Assembly: GCA_964036295.1 (NCBI GenBank)
Contig: OZ038467.1
Coordinates: 8,440,170-8,504,169, forward strand
DNA length: 64,000 nt
Direction of reading: 5' to 3'
Origin: Plumapathes pennacea
Taxonomy: Eukaryota > Cnidaria > Anthozoa > Antipatharia > Myriopathidae
Shown one piece after another: positions 54,570 through 64,000 of the stretch. The position numbers were made by a program, and so were the translations under genes. The notes below the pieces were generated by a model that searched no databases, was not told where the DNA came from, and worked only from the letters and a program-made list of their open reading frames with translations. The first letter of the stretch is position 1. Each line of letters begins with the position of its first letter.

Positions 54570-56948
54570 AGGACGTATCGTGCGACCTACTCGCTTTTTG
54601 TGCCTCAGAAATTTCACACACACACAAAAAACACAAACAAATAAAACTAACAAACAAAAACAGAACAGAGGACATGGGAGGCAATAAATGGAAGGAGATA
54701 CATAACGAATGCAGCTGTATTCGCAAGCTAGCGACACGTACGCACTTGGAGAGCACAAGTGACACAGGGCGCAGAGGAGTTTGCTTGCTTTATTATGTAA
54801 AACCCATATGTTGACTTACATGGTATCATGCCTTCGCGCGCCCGCGATGAAATTGTCTTGCGGTATCATTCATGTAGGTCAATATATAGGGTTTTACATA
54901 ATGGTAAGCAAGTGAACTTCTCTGCGCCCTGTGCAAGTGACAGAAGAAAGTATTTTACAAATACAAGCGTGCCGCATAGAATCAATAAACTGTCCTCTGT
55001 TGTGCGTTATGTTCGGCCTCTTCTGTTAGGATCCAATCTAAACTAGCAACTACTGTCCTATTTCCAAACGTCATTCCTGAAACAGCTGATGCATCAACAG
55101 ACTGTGCATCACGCGAAATAGATGTTAAGATTCCTGCCATGGTGCTTAATTTAGCAATAAAAGTGCAAACACCACCGTTCGATGCCATGAATCAACGGGA
55201 TCTTGCTGCAACTTATAGACGCACAAATATGAAATATGCAGACCAACATTTACATTCGTCCGGTCAAATACAAATCGCTATTGTTAATCGTGGGCAAAAA
55301 AAGAAGTGCCAAAAAGCTGCTGTGTTCACATTAGTTGATGAATATTGATTAAAGATCTGATTCAGGACATTTTGTAATACCAAGAAAAAGTAAATGGAAA
55401 CTAGCCGTTTATGTTGTTTTGGAGGAAATACGTCAGCTTTCGACCGGGAGAATTGAAACCGACTGTACGGAACATTATTTCTGATAAGACTTATAAAGGA
55501 CCAGCTTGATTCCCCCATGTTGAATGAACTTTAACAAAAGATTCCTCATTTGCGACCTAATGTTCTGGAACCAACATGGCCTCGATGGGGATTGCTTGCA
55601 AACAAAGAATACTTTAAGTGGTATTTTCCAAAACCTACCTCCCAGTGTTGCAAGTATCATTTTCTCTCGGTGTCTCTCTCTGTCAAACAGTTTTCCATTT
55701 TTTTCTTCAACGAAAGATGGTGTTTCATGCACGAGAACTGAAGCAAAGCGAACCTCGCACCGCCATTTTGAGTTTTTGTTGAATTACGCGGACGGCCCTG
55801 GGGACGGCAAAGCGATGCCGCGATGACCTATGACAGCGGACATTCGTTCAATATGGCGGACGAAGAAGCGCAATTTCACATTGAAACTAAAAACTAAGAT
55901 ATTTTAGGGCACAAAACGTGTCCGACTATGACACGGAGTGTAACGTTATTCTTCTGTGGTTTGTTTGGAACACAATCAAGGTAAGTTTCATTAAATCTGC
56001 GTATTCGTAGTTTGCAATCATTCCCATGTTGGAGGATGTTGGTTTCAAGTACAATAGAGACTAATGAGCAATTTTTTTGTTAAAGTTCCTCCAACATGGC
56101 CGCCATGGTGCCAGTTACAAACGAAGAATTAGCTCCGCTATCTATCTGTCCCTTTATTTTTTGATAATGATCAAGATTTGTTTGATGACCAAAGTAACAA
56201 GGAATAATTGTGAGCAAAATACTCTCTATATACAATTCCGTGTTTATTAATACTGCATGTACTACATGTATACCTTACACAATAATATAATAAAAACCAA
56301 CTGACTCAACTGCAAATATGAATCGATCAAATCGATCAATCGAGGCACATGTTTATTTACAGTGGCATCCTGCGAAAAGTATAATCGCTCCAAAGCCAAA
56401 CTGATCAATCTTATAAGTTTACAAATAATTTGAGTAACCAGTACCAATTCAATAAACATTTACAAATACATGTATTTAACAAGTTGGAGTATCACTGTAT
56501 AAAGAACACAACACTATAAACAAATTTTTATCTTATGAAAGTTTGTAAAAGCCACAGAATGATAAAGGTCTCAAAATGCATAAATTTAGCTGTGACAGTA
56601 ATATTGGCCATGTTATTGGAGTGTGGTGTATTGAATTTAACATGTGGAGAAATTATTGGTTGAACTGGCCTAGCTGGTCTACTGAATTGGGTCTTTAGTA
56701 AGTTATAACTTTTTTTTTTTGCTAATTTCACCTGATTACCATCAAGGACTAATGCTAGTTGTTAATTATTTGTGGCTACAGTAACCTTGTTCTTGCCAAT
56801 CTGCCAATCATTGCATGATCAGTGTGGATCGAACAAGGTCACAAAAACTCTCTTCAGGTTATAAGTCATGCTGACCATGATTTTGCATTAACTCAACATT
56901 AACATTGTTTGTTGAAATAGCAAAGCAGAATGGTTCTCCTCTTTGTGT
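54570..56948. other. Intergenic between receptor and CAP gene (unit 2)
   Basis: It matches 37772-40499 without the 345-bp A-rich block. No gene is supported. Confidence 0.5.
54763..54933. mobile_element. hAT-like MITE, unit 2 copy
   Basis: It is the same as the element at 37965-38135, with the same C-A-A-G-T-G-A-C flanks. Confidence 0.7.
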
Positions 56949-59900
56949 TTATACCACTTCACTTTCACCACAAATGATACTGTCTGCATTAATGCAGACT
57001 TTCATGTTTTTTTCAAACCTCTTTCCAGTTGGGCAGTGGACATGTGTTGTGATACTCCACGAGCAAGCAATGTAACCTACACAGGTGTAGTCCACTGGGT
57101 AATTGCCATTTGACTTACCCTCGCAAAAGGTTGATTCAGAATCTAAGGAAATAGTCAAGAAAATAATGTTTTAACTCAAAAGTAATATAATGAGATAAAT
57201 AATAGATGGAGAGATTTAATTTCATTAATAGCCAGTGATAAAGGATACATGCATTTAGCATAGAAAATTGTGTTCCAGCTGCATTGCCAGACCATCAATT
57301 CTCCTGATACTTCTTATACTGTTTTTCAGGGAAGGTTGGGGTAATTACAAGGGGAGGAGTTTAACCCTTTCACTCCCAAGTTCAAGCAGATTCTCACAAG
57401 CTCTTCAGAGGAAAATGTATGAATAATGTAGTGAGAATTCATGGTTTAATCAGCTACTATCTGAGCAAGGTATCAAATGCCAAGTTCTCCTTACTGTAAT
57501 ATATATTTCTTGTGAGAAACTGAAGGAGAAAATTGAAGTTGATCACTCTTGGGAGTGAAAGGTTTTAAAAGTCACACTCACATGGGACATGGCAGCTGTC
57601 AGGACAGTTCTTCCTCATCCATACCCATCTATCACCTTTACAAGCTCCAGTTGCTGCCCAGGCAGGACACTTGTCAAACCGATCATACACTTAGACATTA
57701 AGACAGAGATGTGATTTAATTTGCCTGAACAACAAGAATGGTCAAAGACAAGCTTAATGGACTCAATCTTCAACTGTACATTTAGTAAGCTATTTTGTAG
57801 TTCATAGAGAAAGTGACAAAGGGCTTTTGAAGCTTGATTTCAAATTGCTCAAACTCTATAGCTCCCCAAGTTCACTATACAGCACACATTTTGTTCATGA
57901 CTGGTTGGGAGAATTAGGAACAATGCCTTGGATATAGGAGTTTGGAGTCACCTGTGTTTGGGATTGATATAAGAACTTTGGCCTCTCTTCTTTTTTCCCA
58001 CCCAGCCTCTTGATGTTCATAATGACTTATAATAATATTATTTAATAAACATCAATAATGTACTGATAGTGAAAGTGACCCTCACAGTTATGAAGCAAAC
58101 TTAAGCAGACGTTGCAAGAAGACAGCCCAGAAAAAAAAAAGATAATTATAATTATAGTCTAATCATCATTAAAATGTGACCTTTATGATGTGGCCTCTTC
58201 TTATCTGTCTTTATCCCCAGTCACCTCTCTCTAAGGCAGACACCCTCAGGACCAAATTTACTGTCCACCTTAGAGAGGTGTCTAACTTAGAGAGAGTTCA
58301 TGTAACCTGATACCAAACCTCAAAACTGAAACCAGTGCTTTACAGTGTACAGTGTAATTAATCACATGACAGACTGGTTGTGTCGCTTTTAGTCCTAATG
58401 GAATCCAACACAGCTTATATGCACTTTGATTAAAACCAGGGACATACTTGTTATCAGATTGCACTATAATTTCAGGTCTATTATAAAGGTTCGTAAACAT
58501 CGGTGTCCGCTTTGAGAGGTTTTTTGAATGAAATGTTTGATAAAAAGTGTCTGCTGTCCGCCTTAGAGAGGTGTCCGCCTCAGTGAGAGTTCAGTTACAG
58601 AGAAACAAGTGAAATTTGGCAGGGACCAAATTTGCTGTCCGCCTTTGAGAGTGTCCACTTAGAGAGTGTTGACTGTACTATCAAACTTTTGCTTACCTTT
58701 GCACATTCCACAGCTGTCTCTACATGTGGTGGTCATTATCTGTTTTGTTTCTGGTAGTGAGCAGCGATTCATGAGGGCCCAGGCTGGGCACTGTGCATCC
58801 AGGTCTTTACATTCTTAAAAGGAAGACAAAATTAATGATTAAGTACATGGCATATGCCATGTTTTATTGAACTTCATGCAAACCAAAACAAAGCAAGCCC
58901 TGGCCAAATGGACTTGAATTCCCATATGAAAACTTAGTTCAAATTTGGGAGTCCATTTGGCCAGGGCTATATACACTTAACAATAGTCATACCACCACAT
59001 TGATAACAGCTTTTTTGGCAATTTCTCATCATCCATGAACGTCTCCTTTCACACCCACTTGCAAAAGCCAACAAGGGACAGTCATCGGAATTATCCTTGC
59101 ATTCTGAAGACATAATATTGATCCATCACTGGCTTCATTAATTTATGACCATCATTGTCTGGTATATAGCTATTTTTCTCCATTATACACAAAGAAATTT
59201 TTTACCACAACACATTAGTTTCTCGCACTCTGATTGGTCGATTAACCGTGGTAAATAAAAGTCCAGACAACGATATGACGCTATCTGACGCCAGCGTGTC
59301 ACGCTTTGCAACGAAATACAACAAAACTTTCTTGTATATTTCTAAATATTGTGGTAAAAAACAAATTTCCACTGGTTTGCCGTGGTGTGGACTCTTATTT
59401 ACCACGATTTGCGTCCTCGGCGAAGCGCCTCGTGAGTCCACAACATTTTTCGACCATGTGATGACGTAAATCGTGGTAAATAAGAGTCCACACCACGGCA
59501 AACCAGTGGAAATTTATTAAATTTGCTTTTTTTTCTATACATAAAGAAATATAATAATTATACCAAGCCTTGAAGCGCTGTTGCAGATCAATGCAATTAT
59601 TGCACTTTAGTTGAAATTAAACACTGATACATCTATCAGCCATAAATCTCACCAATTCTTGTTTCCACAATAATGATTGTATACATACTTAGATGTACTG
59701 TATGTAACTGAAATTAAAGAAAATTTCTGAATATGTGACTGTCCAATTTCTAAATATGTGTGACCTTGGCACTTATTAACAGTATCCAACAGCTTTGATG
59801 ATTTTTAATTGGTTTTGGGGCCGTTTAGAATAATTTAAATTACCTTTCAATTTCGTATGTCCTCTGCAACTTTCACAGCAATATGGAAACATGTAAGCCG

Positions 59901-61025
59901 GGTTCTTTTCACAAAAACCAAAGGCTGCCCAATAAGGGCACTGAAAATTCTTATCTGTACAATCTGAAAGTCGACCAATCAATAAAATAAAATAAACACA
60001 ATTGCATAATTAAAAATAGTCAATCAATCAGAAAGTCAAACAAACTGATAAAGATCAACCAACATTATCAAACTAATAAAATAATGTGACCAATCAATAA
60101 CACATCCAAGCAAAAAATCAGCAAATCAATAAGCAATCTATGAAACAGCCAATTAATCCAATAATGACATGGGACCATCAGTAGACCTGTCAATCAAATC
60201 TGACTATTTTAGACATGTCATCCACCATGAAAAACCTGAAATAGTCTTTGCACCTTCTTGAAACAAAAATTCTCCATCTTACGTGCTGGTATCAGAACGG
60301 CTGGTGGTTGAGCAGTAGCTGGTGGAACTGTCGCGCCTGTTACAGGAGGTGCTGTACCTGAAAGTTTAAGCAAACCAAGCAAGCCAGCTTACATGATTAT
60401 GTTCCGATAATTGTTCGAATCTAGTCTTTGTCTTACTTGGTTGTATTGGCAGCGTCGGTGGAGCTGGTGAAGCTGGTGCTGGTACAGGAGTTGGCTCTAC
60501 ACCTGAAAATTAGCACAAGCAAGGGAGTTCAAGGTTCAAAACGTGCGCTAGCCAAACTCCCGAGATCTGCTTCTCTTACCACAGTATCCACACGTCTTTG
60601 CGCAGTCTTTTTCCATGTAGGCAGCCTTACAGTCATGGCCGTTGGCCACCCTCCACTCGCACGTCTCTTTTCCCTTTCGATCGTAGCACCGGACTGTCAT
60701 GGCAAATGATGCAAAGTTATTCAGATCCAGGGCTATGGATATGGATATGGCTATGGCTATGGATCCAGGGCTAAGGAGGCAGCGTGACCGAGTGGTTAGG
60801 GCGCCGGACTTGATATCCGGAGGTCCCAGATTCAAGTCCCGCTCTGAGCACTAACTGAATTTGTAACACGGTAGCCCCGCGTTCAAATCCTCGGCCACGT
60901 TATGTAAATAGCCAACTGGTTAGCCTTCGACCAGTTGGGATTTTTAACAGATTTACGTTGAGTTTAAAACACGGCCCCACCAGCTCTGCTGAATTACTTA
61001 CCGTGTATAAATAAAGATACTTTAC

Positions 61026-61057
<32 letters not shown>

Positions 61058-61238
61058 GGGATGGAGCTGGTAGTTGTGTTTGTAGTTATAATGATGACGC
61101 TGATACTGATAATGATGATGGTGTTATTAGTTGATGATGATGATGATGGTGATAGTGATGGCGATGGTGATGGTGATGATGGTGGTGATGGTGATGGTGA
61201 TGATGATGATGATGATGATGATGATAATGATGATGGTG

Positions 61239-61270
<32 letters not shown>

Positions 61271-64000
61271 GATGATGAGGGTGATGGTGATGGTGGTGGT
61301 GATGGTGATGGTGATGATAATGTTGGTGCACTGTCGTGATGGTGGTGGTATGTTACTTACGCTCGCAGTTCTCTCCATAGTACCCTGGTGGACACGGCTT
61401 TTCTGAAAAGAAGTAGAAAATTTGACATAAAACACTAGACCACCTTCTAGCTGTGAACTCGAGCTATTTGCTGAAGGCAGACAGAAGGTCACTATCTTGA
61501 TGTCAGAAGGTTGTGAACTAAAGACGATTTAGAAGACTGCATGTATTTTGATTTTTATCGTCCACTGCTTGTGGATTTTAAGCTTAGTTTTGCGTTTTTT
61601 AATCGTGTTCGACAACGGCCACCCAACCTTAAAATAACTGTTCATCATAACTAATATATACAATTTTCTTTCATTACTGATAACCGTTTTGAAATGATAG
61701 TCTTTATGCAGTCGTACGCCTTGGACTGGCGCAGAATTAAGGAGCGGATAATTGAACAGGAATCTGAATATTATACCGAACTACACTGGCTTTATTTAAG
61801 GCGTGGCGCACCTGAACAGTCCAATCCTTTGAATCCTGATTGGCACTGACAGTTGCACAGTTCTGTGTTCAACGTCCCGCCATTTTGACATGTGAGTGGG
61901 CATTCTGTTTAGTGTTACATGAACAGAGTTGACGCATTTAGTCCGTAACTTATGTTAAACAAGTTGTACGATAAGCAAATACAGTAAATAATTATAGTTT
62001 TCTCTAGCTATAAACCTATATCAGGCATTAATCGTAGACAAAATATTTTAGACTCTTTTTGCCTATAACCCTTACAGCAAATCCAATAAACACTTTGCAA
62101 CACGTGTAGTTTGCCAGTTGGACCATTCTTTTAACGCCACTGAACGAACTAGAATTCATGTGATGACCAAAGCCTGTAAATGGCAACCGATACATCAGTG
62201 TCTCAATGCATAGCTGCAACAGTAATAAGCAACTGTATGAGACTAAACTGTGTTTATCGGGTATAGATCGCAATTGGTTGAGCTTGCAAAATACACTCTT
62301 GTAAAAGTTTTACTGAATCGGCCCAAGGTAGGAAAATCTTAATTTAGCAAGTGTTTATCCTAAAACTATCGACTGACACAGCGACTAAAGTTATCATGGT
62401 CAAAATATTAACCCTTTACTCCCAAGTTCGAAATGCAGATTCTCTCAACCTTTTCAGAGGAAATTGTATGAGTGATGTAGCGAGAACTGATTGTTTAATC
62501 AGCTATCACCTGCATGGCAAAGGCATCAAAAGTCAAGTTCTCCCTACTGTATGATATATTTGTGCTGCCGAAACTGAAAGAGAAAATTGAAGTTAATCAC
62601 CTTTGGGAGTGAAAGGGTTAACTAGCTTAGTTAAGGTGGTGGCAGCTCTTATCAAGACGTTTTACAAACCACACAAGTTGCACATCTTGGGGCACTTTTT
62701 GGACATCAGTTCTTTGTCCGTTGTGCACATGGCAGTTGTAAGGGATTTTCCGCACTCCCCAGAGAAATCTTCACAATCTCCTGTGACAAGAAACACCCCA
62801 AAATACGTTATTAATTCTAAGAAATAATTAGTTGAAATTCTAAGAAATATTTGGTGGAAGGTTGAAAAAGTGGCAGAGAAAGAAATATAAGCAAGAGACC
62901 ACAGGGAGATTCGTGAAACCTACTGCAGAGATTCTTGTAGCAAAACCCTTTTCCAGAGGCGCATTTTGTGCAAGGTTTTCCTACCTTGTAGGGCTTCTTG
63001 CCCGGTACGTTTCCTCTGAGAAAAAAAAGCGATAATAAGAAGTGTGTCTGTACGATCCCTCATCCACTGAAGATTAGAACTGCATTGTACGTAACATGTG
63101 CGGATATTTTTTGTTTTTGTTGTTTGTTTTGTATTGATTTAGTTTTAGATTTTCTCTTGTAAGAATGTCAACTGGCAGGCCTGTCAAGGGCATTTTAGAC
63201 TTAATCTTTACTGCTGTTAACAATATATCTGTCTCAAAACCAAGTACTGTAAGGTTAAGTCTTTTATATAAAGACTAGTTTCACTCACAAGTTCATTTTC
63301 ATTCGAATCAAGCTCATTTATGTGAAAGGTTTTGCACTGGGCCTCGCTTTGAAACAGAGAAAACTCGATCAGAGACAATCTTCTCTCTAAATGTCTGGTG
63401 AGCTTGCAAGTGAGTGGAGAAAAAATTGCAGGTGATCTCTTGCTTCTGTTATGACGTGGCGAATTTCATTTCCTCTACTAATCTTATGTAAGAACTCGGC
63501 AGGTCGTTTTTGAGCGCCTTCTGTCATTTCAGCTGTTCTTTTAAAATTCAGTATAAAAGTCATTACGCCATGTACGCGGGAATTTAATGACGCTGAAGAC
63601 GTTTTTCGTCGTGTTCTTTCATGCAGTGCACGGGTGCTTACGCTGGTGCATAATCACAGATGACCAGAGTTTCCCCACGGACCCGGGGGTGAGGCTCTGA
63701 TCCAAAGTATGTGTCACACCATCTCAAGCCGCAGCCCAGGTACTTTGAGGAGGACCAAGCCACCTGAGTATTGTGAGTAATAATCTTTATTGTGTGGGCG
63801 TTACACAAAGACTGGCTCTTAGACACACAAACATTCGTCATCCTGTTCAGTCATGCACCCACTCTTCACATATGGAATACACTAAATGGAAAGCACCCCC
63901 GTTGTACAAAACTAAAACACATCATCCATCAAATCCCAGGCTCTTTTCCCCTGTGGATAGGAATAAGAGCCTAGGAACAAAGATGAACGAAAGTAACCTG
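56949..64000 (-). CDS. Secreted CAP-ShKT-EGF-CBM14 protein, unit 2 copy (5' end outside the window)
   Basis: Visible exons, in gene order, are 63998-64000 (end of exon 3), 63642-63763, 62924-63015, 62670-62780, 61812-61904, 61361-61402, 60580-60693, 60437-60502, 60283-60357, 59844-59963, 58993-59103, 58697-58813, 57582-57689 and 56949-57142. Every exon has the same length and phase as its unit 1 partner, and all splice sites are kept, so the copy is probably functional. Protein changes are few, such as Ala to Val in the chitin-binding domain (C-V-G-Y-I-A-C) and Lys to Thr after the exon 12 ShKT. The signal peptide and most of the CAP domain lie beyond the window. Role and cautions are as for the unit 1 gene. 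Confidence 0.85.
57361..57568. mobile_element. TTAA-flanked MITE only in unit 2 (intron 15)
   Basis: The ends T-T-A-A-C-C-C-T-T-T-C-A-C-T-C-C-C and G-G-G-A-G-T-G-A-A-A-G-G sit between TTAA sequences. Unit 1 has the empty site G-G-T-T-T-A-A-A-G-T-C-A-C-A-C at about 42628-42642. The insertion happened after the duplication. Confidence 0.85.
59203..59518. mobile_element. Foldback element only in unit 2 (intron 12)
   Basis: Two arms of about 45 bp around G-C-C-G-T-G-G-T-G-T-G-G-A-C-T-C-T-T and its complement lie at about 59365-59410 and 59467-59513. Unit 1 has only a short T-rich stretch here (about 44237-44252). It was probably inserted after the duplication. Confidence 0.7.
60776..61027 (+). 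mobile_element. tRNA-derived SINE in intron 8 (unit 2)
   Basis: It is the partner of 45507-45760 with a few changes in the head. It is followed by a long T-rich run (61028-61057). Confidence 0.75.
61081..61330. repeat. GAT/GGT microsatellite (intron 8, unit 2)
   Basis: The tract has mixed GAT, GGT and AAT triplets without the long pure GGT run of unit 1. Confidence 0.9.
62408..62621. mobile_element. TTAA-flanked MITE (intron 6, unit 2)
   Basis: It is the partner of 47124-47337 and nearly identical to it, so it was present before the duplication. Confidence 0.8.

Larger units (their letters stand above)
52083..64000. repeat. Segmental duplication, unit 2 (cut by the window end)
   Basis: This is the second copy of the block that starts at 36268, beginning with the same MITE. 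It is interrupted by an insertion at about 52290-53420. It includes the open receptor at 53544 and the 3' part of the CAP gene on the - strand. The last base of the window corresponds to about 48754 in unit 1. Confidence 0.85.

Overview
The window looks like nuclear DNA of a cnidarian, most likely an anthozoan such as a stony coral. It is AT-rich, has many introns and many small inverted-repeat transposons. Its two kinds of real gene are intron-poor orphan class A GPCRs in tandem arrays (+ strand) and a many-exon secreted protein built from CAP, ShKT, EGF and chitin-binding modules (- strand). Species identity is inference; nothing in the sequence names it.

Layout. 1-10.7 kb: GPCR family A, three tandem members at 21, 3737 and 9755. 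The first two each carry a single-base frameshift; the third is open but has lost the proline of NPxxY. 14.6-29.0 kb: GPCR family B with open members at 14626, 19565, 22682 and 27999, a member truncated in TM1 at 16928, and a C-terminal relic at 29131. All family B members have a TTTCAG splice-acceptor-like tract just before the start codon, so a 5'UTR intron is likely. Most end in D-T-R-L or D-T-W-L, which fits a class I PDZ ligand. 29.3-36.1 kb is a transposon graveyard: a 290-bp palindrome, a 1.4-kb element with terminal inverted repeats, and a three-copy tandem repeat. 36.3-52.1 kb is one segmental-duplication unit and 52.1-64.0 kb is the start of its second copy, cut by the window edge. 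Each unit holds one family B GPCR (pseudogene at 36743, open at 53544) followed by the CAP-ShKT-EGF-CBM14 gene on the - strand.

The left CAP gene can be read completely as 16 exons whose phases all fit: 207 nt in the first exon, 1848 nt in total, 615 aa. Exons 6 to 15 are all phase 1-1, mostly one module each. The right copy shows exons 16 to 4 and the last 3 bases of exon 3.

The paired copies work as a natural experiment. Comparing them gives filled and empty sites for a TTAA-type (piggyBac-like) MITE, a foldback element, a probable Helitron-like insertion carrying a 23-residue-repeat protein, and new microsatellite growth. An older duplication is also visible: the 3' flank of the 22682 gene and the upstream region of the 27999 gene recur at 29.1-29.9 kb and 35.6-36.7 kb. 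The array therefore grew by repeated tandem duplication. Long stretches between genes hold mostly repeats or nothing I can name.
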